From: Novosphingobium sp. 32-60-15
Lineage (GTDB): Bacteria > Pseudomonadota > Alphaproteobacteria > Sphingomonadales > Sphingomonadaceae
DNA: 64,000 nucleotides
Assembly: GCF_002280675.1 (NCBI RefSeq)
Contig: NZ_NCEN01000001.1
Coordinates: 186,001-250,000, forward strand
Direction: 5' to 3'
The notes below the pieces were generated by a model. That model made no database searches. It was not told the DNA's origin and saw only the letters and a list, made by a program, of their open reading frames with translations. A program made the position numbers and the translations under genes. Shown piece by piece: positions 9,159 through 17,673 of this stretch (position 1 is its first letter; every line of letters begins with the position of its first letter).

Positions 9159-10766
9159 ATGACAGACGCTATCCACACCGCCGCCCAAACCTCCAAGGCA
9201 TGGCCATTCGAGGAAGCCCGCAAGATCGCCAAGCGGTTTCCGGGCGGCAAACGCGATGCGGCTGGCAACCTTGTGCCCGTGTTATTCGAAACCGGCTATG
9301 GGCCATCCGGCCTGCCGCACATCGGCACTTTCCAGGAAGTCTTGCGCACCACGCTGGTCCGCCGGGCCTATGAAACGCTCACAGGCGGGCACCCTACCCG
9401 GCTGGTCGCGTTTTCCGATGATATGGACGGCCTGCGCAAAGTGCCCGACAATATCGAGAACAAGGCCGTTCTCGAAGCGCACCTTGGCCACCCGCTCAGC
9501 CGCATTCCCGATCCGTTCGGAACGCATGAAAGCTTTGCGCATCACAACAACGCGATGCTGCGCGCTTTCCTTGACCAGTTCGGCTTCGATTACGAATTCG
9601 TCTCTGCGTCAGACCGCTACAATGCGGGCGAATTTGACGATGCGCTGCGCAATGTCCTGCGCAATTGGCAGCCGATCATGAACATCATGCTGCCCACCTT
9701 GCGCGAAGAACGCCGCAAGACATATTCGCCCGTCCTGCCCGTATCGCCCACCAACGGCCAGGTGCTGCAAGTGCCGGTCGAAGTGGTCGATGCCGAAGCC
9801 GGGATCGTCCGGTTTGAAGACGTAACGGGCGAAGTGATCGAACACACTGTGCTCAGCGGCTGGTCCAAGCTGCAATGGAAAGTCGATTGGGCGATGCGCT
9901 GGGTCGCTTTGGGCGTCGATTATGAAATGTGCGGCAAGGACCTGACCGACAGTGTCACCCAATCGGGCCGCATTGCGCAAGTGCTCGGCGGTCGCCGTCC
10001 CGAAGGCCTGATCTACGAACTTTTCCTCGATGAAAAGGGCGAGAAGATCTCAAAGTCCAAGGGCAACGGCCTGACGATTGAGCAGTGGCTGGAATATGGC
10101 AGCGATGAATCGCTAAGCTTCTACCTTTTCCGCGATCCCAAGAGCGCCAAATCGCTCCACGTCGGCATCATCCCGCGCGCGGTTGATGAATACTGGCAGT
10201 TCCGCGAAAAGTTGCCTGAACAGCCTGTCGAACAGCAGCTTGGCAACCCCGTCTGGCACTTGCTCCGCGCCAATGGTTACACCGGCGGTGAGGGTGACAA
10301 GCTGCCCGTAACGTACGGCTTATTGCTGAACCTTGTCGGCGTTTTGGGGGCAGGGGCCAGCCGTGATCAGGTCTGGTCATACCTTGGCAATTACGTTGAA
10401 AATGCCGACCCCGCTGCACACCCTGCGCTGGATGGCTTGGTTACGCGCGCTTTGGCTTACAACCGGGATTTCATTGCCCCCACGCTGGTCCGCCGCAAGC
10501 CAGAGGCAGGAGAGGCCCTCGCTTTGGCTGCGCTGGACGAGGAACTGGCGGCCACGTCGGACGATGCAACGGCAGAACTGCTGCAAAACATCGTCTACGA
10601 AATCGGCAAGGATCCGCACTACGGATTTGAAACGCTGCGTGACTGGTTCAAATGCCTGTACGAAACACTGCTGGGTTCTGCTCAAGGCCCCCGCATGGGC
10701 AGCTTTATCGCGCTCTATGGCGTTGGCAACACCCGCAAATTGATCGCCGAAGCTTTGGGTGATTGA
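9159..10766 (+). CDS. lysK: Lysyl-tRNA synthetase, class I
   Basis: A 535-residue class I lysyl-tRNA synthetase, which charges tRNA-Lys in the cytoplasm. The class I signatures are visible: HIGT at 54-57 (GPSGLPHIGTFQEV) and KISKS at about 296-300 (EKISKSKGNG), which rules out the commoner class II LysRS (lysS). Class I enzymes are usual in archaea and in some alphaproteobacteria and spirochaetes. The ATG at 9159 gives the normal N-terminus; the open frame reaches back to 9117. The stop is only three bases from the convergent stop at 10770. Confidence 0.95.
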   Translation: MTDAIHTAAQTSKAWPFEEARKIAKRFPGGKRDAAGNLVPVLFETGYGPSGLPHIGTFQEVLRTTLVRRAYETLTGGHPTRLVAFSDDMDGLRKVPDNIENKAVLEAHLGHPLSRIPDPFGTHESFAHHNNAMLRAFLDQFGFDYEFVSASDRYNAGEFDDALRNVLRNWQPIMNIMLPTLREERRKTYSPVLPVSPTNGQVLQVPVEVVDAEAGIVRFEDVTGEVIEHTVLSGWSKLQWKVDWAMRWVALGVDYEMCGKDLTDSVTQSGRIAQVLGGRRPEGLIYELFLDEKGEKISKSKGNGLTIEQWLEYGSDESLSFYLFRDPKSAKSLHVGIIPRAVDEYWQFREKLPEQPVEQQLGNPVWHLLRANGYTGGEGDKLPVTYGLLLNLVGVLGAGASRDQVWSYLGNYVENADPAAHPALDGLVTRALAYNRDFIAPTLVRRKPEAGEALALAALDEELAATSDDATAELLQNIVYEIGKDPHYGFETLRDWFKCLYETLLGSAQGPRMGSFIALYGVGNTRKLIAEALGD

Positions 10767-10769
10767 AGC

Positions 10770-11915
10770 CTAATCAACGATGATGTGGGGGACAAAGCGG
10801 GCCCGGTTGCTGGTGATCAGGCCATCTTCGCGGATGCCAAGGCCAGCTGCCTCGCCGCCCACGATCCAGCTTCCCAACACAGGATACCCCTTGCCGAAAT
10901 CGCGCAAAGGGTATCGCTGCTGGTAGACCAGCCTGCCGCGATCATATTCACCGCCGGTGCGCGCAATGACCTGGCCTGCAGACACGACCTCGATATTGGC
11001 GCCCTCACGTGCCAGCACAGGCTTGGATACATAGTCGCCGGTAATCGCTCCGGGATCGAACGAAGCAGGCAGCAAGTTGGGATGACCGGGGAACATCTCC
11101 CACAAGATCGCCAGTACCGCCTTGTTGCTCCACATCATTTTCCACACCGGCTCCAGCCAGACCGTGTCATCGAAGTGTGCAAGAACCTGTTGGCCGAAAT
11201 CCTCAGCCGCCAACCATTCCCACGGGTATAGCTTGAACAGCGCGGAAATCAGGTAATCGTCCTGATCAACAATCCGCCCGTCGGCATTGATGCCGATCTG
11301 GTCAATCAACAACCCGCGCGTTTCCAGCCCTGCCTGCTGCGCCAGATCGCGGAGATACGTCGTCGTAATCGTGTCTTCGTGAACCGCATCGCCCACATGG
11401 GCAAACCACACCCGGCGACCGGGCAGGGCAGGTGCAAGCATCTGCCAACGCGCAATCAGGCGCTCGTGCAGACTGTTCAGTTGATCGGCTTGCGGAAAGA
11501 CGGCCTCTTTCCAGTCCCACTGGATGATCGACGTTTCGAGCAACGACGTGGGCGTGTCGCAATTGTATTCGAGCAACTTGGGCTCACCCGTGCCATCCCA
11601 CGCCAGATCAAACCGGCCATAATCCAGCGCGGGCCGGTTGCTTTGCCAGGCATCGCGCACCGCCGCATGATAGCTTGACGGAATTCCGCAAGCAGCCAGC
11701 AATTGGTCATCGCGCGAAATACGCTCGCCCGCTTCCCGATAAAGCTGGTGCAATGCCTCGGTTGCGGCCTCGATCGTTTCGATCTGGGCCATAGTGAATT
11801 GATAACACGCGGTTTCATCCCAATAGGGGCCATCGGTATCACTGTGCCACAACAGCCCCAGTTCCTCGACCGTCGCTTGCCATTCCGGGCGCGGCGTAAG
11901 GGGTAACCGTCGCAT
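10770..11915 (-). CDS. Glutathionylspermidine synthetase-like ATP-grasp protein (YgiC/YjfC type)
   Basis: A 381-residue protein matching the synthetase (ATP-grasp) half of glutathionylspermidine synthase, seen in WHSDTDGPYWDETACYQF, GRFDLAWDG..PKLLEYNCDTPTSLLE and the C-terminal VSKPVLAREGANIEV and LGSWIVGGEAAGLGIREDG. It lacks the amidase half of E. coli Gsp, so it is the short YgiC/YjfC form, whose true product is not established. It is the last gene of a three-gene operon and starts three bases after the stop of the DUF1190-like lipoprotein gene, the same neighbours as in E. coli yjfL-yjfM-yjfC and ygiB-ygiC. Confidence 0.87.
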   Translation of the reverse strand: MRRLPLTPRPEWQATVEELGLLWHSDTDGPYWDETACYQFTMAQIETIEAATEALHQLYREAGERISRDDQLLAACGIPSSYHAAVRDAWQSNRPALDYGRFDLAWDGTGEPKLLEYNCDTPTSLLETSIIQWDWKEAVFPQADQLNSLHERLIARWQMLAPALPGRRVWFAHVGDAVHEDTITTTYLRDLAQQAGLETRGLLIDQIGINADGRIVDQDDYLISALFKLYPWEWLAAEDFGQQVLAHFDDTVWLEPVWKMMWSNKAVLAILWEMFPGHPNLLPASFDPGAITGDYVSKPVLAREGANIEVVSAGQVIARTGGEYDRGRLVYQQRYPLRDFGKGYPVLGSWIVGGEAAGLGIREDGLITSNRARFVPHIIVD

Positions 11916-11918
11916 CGA

Positions 11919-12329
11919 TCAGGACCGGCCACCACCAAACGATCTGCCGGTTGATCCAAAGCCCCCGCGCGATACCGAAGTGGTTCTGACAAGGTTCGAT
12001 TTTGCAGGTGCGTTGGCGTATTGCGCGCCTTTGGTGGGGAAGTAGCTACCTTTGAAACCAAGCCGTGGATCGTTCACGCGGTCACCGTAATAGGGCACGC
12101 GATTGCCGCGCCCGACGTAATACCAGAGCAGCGCGCTGGAGCCGATCCCGCCCATGCCGCTACGCTGTCCGCATCGGTTATCCTCAACCCTGTAGCCATT
12201 CTGGTCCACGCAGACACGCGTATCGCGGTCAACGACCACATCATCGCCCCATTCATTCTGTGAAGAACATCCCGAAAGTCCTGCCAGCGTTGCCGCCATC
12301 GCCGTGGTCAGGGCAAGGTGCTTCTTCAT
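11919..12329 (-). CDS. DUF1190 (YgiB/YjfM)-like lipoprotein
   Basis: A 136-residue protein with a lipoprotein signal (MKKHLALTTAMAATLAGLSGC, lipobox LSGC) followed by a mature part rich in Gly, Tyr and Arg. The C-terminal TTSVSRGGFGSTGRSFGGG resembles the end of YgiB/YjfM (UPF0441, DUF1190). The name rests on this tail, on size and mainly on its position between a DUF350 gene and a glutathionylspermidine-synthetase-like gene. Function is unknown in the family. Spacing is three bases to each neighbour. Confidence 0.7.
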   Translation of the reverse strand: MKKHLALTTAMAATLAGLSGCSSQNEWGDDVVVDRDTRVCVDQNGYRVEDNRCGQRSGMGGIGSSALLWYYVGRGNRVPYYGDRVNDPRLGFKGSYFPTKGAQYANAPAKSNLVRTTSVSRGGFGSTGRSFGGGRS

Positions 12330-12332
12330 CGC

Positions 12333-12740
12333 TCAAGGCACCATGCAGGCGGCTTGAAGAATGCCGACGCCAATGCCGATCCCGCCAACAAACTGGCCGG
12401 ACGCCGCGCAATTCTCCGTGATCTTATGGGAAATCTCTTTGAACAACAGGCGCGCGATAACCACGAACACCACAAGCTGCACAATTGCCGCCACCGCGCC
12501 CCAAAGCAGCATGTCAGGGATGCTCACAGAATTGCCGATGACCACCGCCACGGGGATTGCAAAGCCGATAAAGGTGCCCGTCAATTGAAGCGCCGCGGCA
12601 GAGTTGCCCTGCCGGATCAGTTCGAATTCGCGGTGCGGAGTGAACCGTGAATAGAGGAACAAAAACGCCGCCGCCAATGCCATCGCTGACGCAAAATAGC
12701 CCAGAAAGTGCGGAAGTGCCGCAATGAAATAGCCGAGCAT
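12333..12740 (-). CDS. DUF350 inner-membrane protein (YjfL-like)
   Basis: A 135-residue membrane protein with four hydrophobic segments, arranged as in the DUF350 family: ALPHFLGYFASAMALAAAFL, then FIGFAIPVAVVIGNS, LLWGAVAAIVQLVVFVV and a C-terminal GGIGIGVGILQAACM. The ATG at 12740 follows GGGGAAA and is preferred over the in-frame TTG four codons upstream. It is first in the operon with the DUF1190-like lipoprotein and the YgiC/YjfC-like ligase. The biochemical role is not known; the conserved trio suggests a shared envelope function. Confidence 0.8.
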   Translation of the reverse strand: MLGYFIAALPHFLGYFASAMALAAAFLFLYSRFTPHREFELIRQGNSAAALQLTGTFIGFAIPVAVVIGNSVSIPDMLLWGAVAAIVQLVVFVVIARLLFKEISHKITENCAASGQFVGGIGIGVGILQAACMVP

Positions 12741-12788
12741 TGATTTCCCCAACGGTTACGCTGCGCAGGTTACAGCAGGATCGCTAGG

Positions 12789-14654
12789 TCAGCGCAAGTA
12801 ACCTGCGGGGCCCCCTGCCGTGATCCAGCGCCGTACCTTGGCTTCCAGTACCGGCATCGGCAAAGCACCGCTGCCCAAGACCTGATCGTGGAACAGGCGA
12901 ATGTCGAACCGGTCTGCCAACGAGGCCTCTGCCTCCTTGCGCAACCGCTGGATGGTCAGCGCGCCAATCTTGTAGGCCAGCGCTTGCCCCGGATTGGCGA
13001 TATAGCGGTCAACCTCGGCCTCGGCATCACTTCGGCCCATGCCCGAATTGGCGAGCATGTAATCAACCGCTTGGTCGCGGCTCCAGTCCTTGGTGTGCAA
13101 ACCGGTGTCTACGACCAGACGCATGGCGCGCAACATCTCGTCATCCAGTGTGCCCCAATGCTGCATGGGGTCTTTGTAGAAGCCCATCTCATAGCCCAGC
13201 GTTTCGGCATAGAGCGCCCAGCCTTCGATATAGGCGGTATTGCCGCCAAACCTTTGGAAGTCGGGCAGGGCGGTGTTTTCTTGTGCAAGGCTGATCTGGA
13301 AGTGATGGCCCGGCGCACCTTCATGCAAATACAGCGTTGAAACGCCGGTCAAAAACCGGCTTTTCAGATCGTAGGCATTGAAGAAGAACACGCCCGGTTG
13401 TGCGCCGTCCGCCGTGCCTTGGGCATAGCTTCCACCCGCTTCAAACTTGGCGCGATAGGCAGGGTAGGGTTGGATGTTCAGTGGTGTACGCGGCAAATTC
13501 AGGAAGTATTGCGGTGCCAAGGCATCAACCCGGCGGCCAACCGCGCGGAACCCTTCGGCAAGGTCTTCCTCGGTGCGGGGATGATAACGCGGGTCTGTGC
13601 GGATGTGGTCGAAAAAGGCACCCAGTGGGCCATCAAAGCCCAATTCCAGCTTCACCGCGACCATACGTGCTTTGATTTGCGCCACTTCATTGAGGCCAAG
13701 CTGGTGCACTGCGGATGGATCAAGATCGAGCGTGGTGTGATAACGCGCAAGCAAGCGGTAGAGCTGGTCGCCGCCCGCAATGGCCGATAAGCCAACCTGC
13801 TCGCGTGCCACAGGGCGATATTCTTCGGCAAGGAAGCGGCGCAAGGCGCGATAGGCCGGATAGACTTCGCGCTGGGTTGCACTGGCAAGCTCATCGCTGA
13901 TGCGGCTGCGCTCTGACGCCGGAATACTATCGGGAAACTGCCGGACAGGGCCCATGAACGGGGATTGGTCCACCGGTTGCGCCAAAAGCCCGTCGATTTG
14001 CACGATCATGTTGTCAACGGTGAGCCGCGGCGCGGTTACCCCGCTAGCCATGCCTTCACGAAAGCGCGCGATGGCTTGGCTGAACACATGATCCAACGCC
14101 CGATGGCGCGCGATCAACTGGTCAAAATCGGCAACCGAGGTCAGTGCCGCCGCAGTGCCCGGCCCGGAAAGCTCGGGATAGGCAATGTGAAAGCCGCCGA
14201 AGTGATTGAACGGCTGGACTGCCGTCAGCGCTTGGACTTCGGGCCTCAGCAGCGCTTGTTCTTTGCGCTTGGTATCTTCAAAGACCGCATAGGAAATGCG
14301 GTGCCCGGGATCAAGCCGCGCTTGATCAATCCGCGCCAATGTGGCCAGCGTCCGCGCATTGGCTTCACGCCGCCTGCGCGCCAGTTCGGGCGTGAACAGC
14401 AGGGCAAATTGCTGGATCGAAACGCGCTGGCCCTGTTCCAGCGCACCCAGTGGATCAAGCGCCATGGTTTGCCGCGCATCTTCGGCAAAGAGGCGGTCGA
14501 GCATGGTGTTGGCGGAAAGCTGCGTGGCTTTGGCTGGGGCCGCATCAAGCCGTGCGGGCGCTAAAGAGGCTTCATGTGCAAGCAGTGGTGCGGGGTGCAC
14601 CATTGCCGTCGCCAGCAATGCGGCACCCATCCGGGCAGACCATTTCAGCGCCAT
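12789..14654 (-). CDS. DUF885 family protein (predicted secreted metallopeptidase-like)
   Basis: A 621-residue DUF885 protein with an N-terminal signal peptide (ALKWSARMGAALLATAMV, cleavage near the LAHEA region). The zinc-peptidase-like motif LHEGAPGHHFQ near residue 440 and the downstream EGWALYAE are the family marks, so a periplasmic metallopeptidase is the likely role, though activity is inferred. The ATG at 14654 overlaps the stop of the prolyl-hydroxylase gene by ten bases; a GTG six codons further up is possible but lies deeper in that gene. Confidence 0.86.
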   Translation of the reverse strand: MALKWSARMGAALLATAMVHPAPLLAHEASLAPARLDAAPAKATQLSANTMLDRLFAEDARQTMALDPLGALEQGQRVSIQQFALLFTPELARRRREANARTLATLARIDQARLDPGHRISYAVFEDTKRKEQALLRPEVQALTAVQPFNHFGGFHIAYPELSGPGTAAALTSVADFDQLIARHRALDHVFSQAIARFREGMASGVTAPRLTVDNMIVQIDGLLAQPVDQSPFMGPVRQFPDSIPASERSRISDELASATQREVYPAYRALRRFLAEEYRPVAREQVGLSAIAGGDQLYRLLARYHTTLDLDPSAVHQLGLNEVAQIKARMVAVKLELGFDGPLGAFFDHIRTDPRYHPRTEEDLAEGFRAVGRRVDALAPQYFLNLPRTPLNIQPYPAYRAKFEAGGSYAQGTADGAQPGVFFFNAYDLKSRFLTGVSTLYLHEGAPGHHFQISLAQENTALPDFQRFGGNTAYIEGWALYAETLGYEMGFYKDPMQHWGTLDDEMLRAMRLVVDTGLHTKDWSRDQAVDYMLANSGMGRSDAEAEVDRYIANPGQALAYKIGALTIQRLRKEAEASLADRFDIRLFHDQVLGSGALPMPVLEAKVRRWITAGGPAGYLR

Positions 14655-15322
14655 GGGCGTGACCGGTACCACTTGGTCAGCACATATTTCATGCCGCGCA
14701 CCACCGGCATACCGGCATGCATTGCTTTGGCGTTGGGGGTGCCATCGGGCTTCATATTGTTCCAGATTAACAGCGCACCCGGCTGAGGCGGGATCGACAG
14801 ATCAATTTGCGTAAAATCGGTGCTACCGCCTTCTTCGACTGTATTCAGATAGGCCATCGCGGTCCAACTACGCTGTCCGCCGCGCTTTTGTTCCGAATCC
14901 CAGAACGATTGTGATGGCAGAAAGTGATCATAATGCCCGCGAAATTCCTGTCCCGGCGCATAACGCTGGCCCTGGATCGTTTCGCCAAACGATGGATCAA
15001 TGCCCATCAGATCATCAATGCGCCGTTGCAGCATCAGCACGAAGGGATCTGACGGATCGACATCACCGGTGTAGCTGGTCCGGCCCGACCCGTCCGTGCC
15101 TTTATAGGTTGGAGAGGGCCGCGCCACCGCATCTACCGCTTCGATCAGCCGGTTACATTCGGCCGCTGTGAAAAAATCGGCGACACCGAATATCTCCAGT
15201 CCATCGACCGGAATGCGATAGACGCCCGGATCACTGCAAAGCCGTTTGCGCACAACCTCGCCAACGTTTTTCAAGGCTTGCTGTTCATCGGTTGAACCGG
15301 ATTTGCGACGAAGCGTGATCAT
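14645..15322 (-). CDS. 2-oxoglutarate/Fe(II) oxygenase, prolyl 4-hydroxylase type
   Basis: A 225-residue dioxygenase. Iron ligands are H130 and D132 (FRGHYDHFLP) and H202 (KAMHAGMPV), with K217 in the place of the basic residue that holds 2-oxoglutarate (MKYVLTKWYR). The N-terminal half matches the P4Hc domain (FFTAAECNRLIE, GRTSYTGDVD). Such enzymes hydroxylate proline in protein or peptide; the target here is unknown. It heads a two-gene unit with the DUF885 gene, overlapping it by ten bases. Confidence 0.87.
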   Translation of the reverse strand: MITLRRKSGSTDEQQALKNVGEVVRKRLCSDPGVYRIPVDGLEIFGVADFFTAAECNRLIEAVDAVARPSPTYKGTDGSGRTSYTGDVDPSDPFVLMLQRRIDDLMGIDPSFGETIQGQRYAPGQEFRGHYDHFLPSQSFWDSEQKRGGQRSWTAMAYLNTVEEGGSTDFTQIDLSIPPQPGALLIWNNMKPDGTPNAKAMHAGMPVVRGMKYVLTKWYRSRPWR

Positions 15323-15368
15323 GATTGTGGTTACATGCGTGATTGAATGGACAGGTGCAAGAGACAGC

Positions 15369-15398
15369 GAAGGCCCCGTGCACAGTGTGCCGGGGCCT
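15369..15398 (-). terminator. Hairpin downstream of the RcnB-like gene
   Basis: AAGGCCCCG pairs with CGGGGCCTT around an inner GCACA-G-TGTGC stem, giving an almost continuous 14-bp hairpin with one bulged T. It lies 33 bases beyond the stop of the minus-strand gene at 15431. No T-run follows on either strand, so strength is uncertain. Confidence 0.5.
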
Positions 15399-15430
15399 TG
15401 CCTGATTGCGTTGAGAAATGGACTGGCGTC

Positions 15431-16408
15431 TTACCAGAAGAAGTTGTGGATCACGTCAGCAACTTCGCCGGTATAGGTATCAACCAAAATCACGTCGTCG
15501 TAGTACCGGATCCAGCGGTACCCGGCATAAGCGGGTGGCAAGCGATACGACCACGGATCATTGATCCAGTAGTTGCTGCCATAAAAGCCTGAGCCAAGGA
15601 CAAACCCGATCGAAAGGCGGCTGTAATTGTAGCCACGATAGGGGGCGAAGTAGCGCGGCATCCGGTACAGGTTGCGGTTGGAACTGCGATATCCGCTCCA
15701 GTCATAACGCCGGTCCTGGCGCCAGTTGTTGCTCCAGCGCCGGTCATTGTCGCGGCTGTTCCAACCGTTGCGGTTGTTCCAGCTATCGCGACTGCTCCAA
15801 CCATTGCGGCTGTCATCGCGGCGATAATTGGTGTTGCGATCACGGTCTGAATAGGTCGGATTGCGGCCATTCCATGCCGGGTTCTGCCCGCGGTTGCTGC
15901 TGCTCCAGTTCCTGTCGCGACTGCTATCGCGGTCGCGATCACGATCACGATCACGATCACGCTCCCAATTGCGCCCTTCTACCGCACGTGCTTGTGAAGG
16001 GTTAGTGGGGTTCCAGCGCGTGCCATCCCAGCCGGGCTGGCGCGCAGTTGATCGTTGTTCTTGGGCTGAGCGCTCGGGCCGAGCAGTTCCGTTCCAACTT
16101 TGGCGCTGCTGTGGCGCTGTCTGGACTTGCGGCTGTGGTGTCTGAATTTGCGCAGTGCCGCGATTGCGGAACTCCGCCCCACCGCGTTGCACATCACCGC
16201 GCTGCATATCACCGCGCGGCATATCCCTGCGTTGCATATCAGGACGGACACCACCTTCGCGACGGGCTTCACCACCGCCCCATGACCGGCCACCGCGTTC
16301 AGCGCGGCGTTCGTCCTGGGCGAATGCGGTTGCAGGGATCGCTGTCGTCACCAAAGCTACGGCGAGTGCGCTGAGCACGCCTTTTCCGAAAATTGAACTG
16401 GCGGACAT
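15431..16408 (-). CDS. RcnB-like periplasmic protein with low-complexity Arg/Asp/Asn region
   Basis: A 325-residue secreted protein. Residues 1-30 form a signal peptide ending FAQDERR. About residues 30-220 are low complexity: repeated RGDMQRG-type units, then a run of Arg-Asp dipeptides and Asn-Arg-Trp-Ser rich segments. The last 60 residues (SYRLPPAYAGYRWIRYYDDVILVD, then GEVADVIHNFFW) are the RcnB-family C-terminal domain. E. coli RcnB modulates nickel/cobalt export; most alphaproteobacterial members have no known job. The Arg-Asp run is encoded by an ATCACG hexamer repeat that is prone to length change. Confidence 0.75.
   Translation of the reverse strand: MSASSIFGKGVLSALAVALVTTAIPATAFAQDERRAERGGRSWGGGEARREGGVRPDMQRRDMPRGDMQRGDVQRGGAEFRNRGTAQIQTPQPQVQTAPQQRQSWNGTARPERSAQEQRSTARQPGWDGTRWNPTNPSQARAVEGRNWERDRDRDRDRDRDSSRDRNWSSSNRGQNPAWNGRNPTYSDRDRNTNYRRDDSRNGWSSRDSWNNRNGWNSRDNDRRWSNNWRQDRRYDWSGYRSSNRNLYRMPRYFAPYRGYNYSRLSIGFVLGSGFYGSNYWINDPWSYRLPPAYAGYRWIRYYDDVILVDTYTGEVADVIHNFFW
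15929..15963. repeat. ATCACG hexamer tandem repeat inside the RcnB-like gene
   Basis: Four to five back-to-back copies of the hexamer ATCACG (preceded by a degenerate GGTCGC copy) encode the Arg-Asp run on the minus strand. Being a multiple of three, gain or loss of units would change length without frameshift. Confidence 0.75.
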
Positions 16409-16543
16409 GATGCCGACCCTTTCCCGATTGTGCCTGCCGCAAAACCTTTTGCAGCCTGTTAACGATGTTCTACTGGAGTCGCGCTGTCCGATGGCTGAAC
16501 CGGATTGGTAGCCTTCTGTTCATATTGATCAAGGAATTCCTGA

Positions 16544-17134
16544 ATGGATTTGACGTTCGCCGGTGTGCTGGCCGATGCGGCAACACGGCTGGGTGAGGCA
16601 TTGAAAAGCGCCCGCCATCCCATGCACGCGCTGGTGATCGGCACGGCTGACGGTGATTTGCGGATCATGGTCCTGCGCGAAGCGACGCCAGACTTGTCAT
16701 GCCTGCGCTTCAATACCGATTGGCGCAGTCCAAAAGCGCGGCTGATTGCGAATGGCGGCCCTGTGTCCGTGCTGGCTTATGATCCCGCCGCGCGGGTGCA
16801 ATTGCGAATGCAGGGGCAGGGCCGGATTGAACGTACCGGCCCCATTGCCGACGCCGCGTGGAGCGCCGCGCAATTGTCGAGCAAGCGCTGCTACCTCGCC
16901 TCCAGCGGGCCGGGCGCGGTGCTGGATGGCCCGGGTGCAGCGCTGCCCGAAGACTTGCTCAACCGTTCACCGACGGCTGACGAGGCTGAGCAGGGGCGTC
17001 AGAACTTTGCCGTCCTCCTTGTCGAAGTGCGCGCACTGGATTGGCTGCAATTGACGCATCACGGTGGTGTCCGTGCGCGCTTTGTGCGGGCTTCGGCTGG
17101 TGAAGATTGGCAGGCGTCATGGGTCGCGCCATAA
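16544..17134 (+). CDS. Pyridoxamine 5'-phosphate oxidase-family FMN-binding protein
   Basis: A 196-residue protein with the split-barrel fold of the PNPOx family: MHALVIGTADGDLRIMVLREA, then LRFNTDWRSPKARLI, VSVLAYDPAARVQLRMQGQGRIE and AWSAAQLSSKRCYLA. The family binds FMN; members of this subtype (Alr4036-like) are not true PdxH enzymes and have unknown substrates. The C-terminal VRALDWLQLTHHGGVRARF closes the barrel. The ATG at 16544 follows AAGGAATTCC. It is followed 34 bases on by a small secreted protein gene. Confidence 0.83.
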   Translation: MDLTFAGVLADAATRLGEALKSARHPMHALVIGTADGDLRIMVLREATPDLSCLRFNTDWRSPKARLIANGGPVSVLAYDPAARVQLRMQGQGRIERTGPIADAAWSAAQLSSKRCYLASSGPGAVLDGPGAALPEDLLNRSPTADEAEQGRQNFAVLLVEVRALDWLQLTHHGGVRARFVRASAGEDWQASWVAP

Positions 17135-17168
17135 AGCACCTTCCGAAGCGATCATGATGGAGAGGTGT

Positions 17169-17651
17169 ATGAAGGCCGCAATGCTTGGTTTTGCCGCGCT
17201 GGTGTCATTTTCAGGCACCAGCTTTGCTGCTGCTCCACCGGCCAAACTGGCAGATCTTTCATGGCTGGCAGGATCTTGGGAAGGCGAAGGGATTGAGGGC
17301 GCGCCCGCGCTTGAGGCCTACGCCCCGGCGGCTGGCGGCCAGATGGTTGGCCATTTCCGGCAGTTGAATAAAGACGGCTCGGTGATGTTTTACGAGATCA
17401 TCACCATAGTTCAGGACGGCAACTCGCTGGCTTACCGGCTAAAGCATTTCAATGCAGATTTGACCGGCTGGGAAGAGAAGGACAAAGTTGTCGTCTTCCC
17501 GTTGTCCGCAGTAGCCAAGCAACGCTGGGATTTTTCCGGCTTAGCCTATGAACGCACCGGGCCCAACGCGATGACTGCATCAGTCATTGTGCATGGCGAC
17601 GGCGGCAAGGAAGAAACGCTGGTGTTCCGCTTCCGCCGCAAAGGGCGGTAG
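17169..17651 (+). CDS. Secreted DUF6265-like protein
   Basis: A 160-residue protein with a signal peptide (MKAAMLGFAALVSFSGTSFAAA) and a single domain beginning LADLSWLAGSWEGEG, the hallmark start of the DUF6265 group, followed by GGQMVGHFRQL and a run of beta strands (MFYEIITIV, LAYRLKHFN, LVFRFRRKG). The function is unknown; the fold is probably a lipocalin-like barrel. The ATG at 17169 is chosen because it starts the signal peptide and follows GGAGAGG. It converges with ettA. Confidence 0.75.
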   Translation: MKAAMLGFAALVSFSGTSFAAAPPAKLADLSWLAGSWEGEGIEGAPALEAYAPAAGGQMVGHFRQLNKDGSVMFYEIITIVQDGNSLAYRLKHFNADLTGWEEKDKVVVFPLSAVAKQRWDFSGLAYERTGPNAMTASVIVHGDGGKEETLVFRFRRKGR

Positions 17652-17673
17652 CAGAACACCATGTCGCTGAAAA

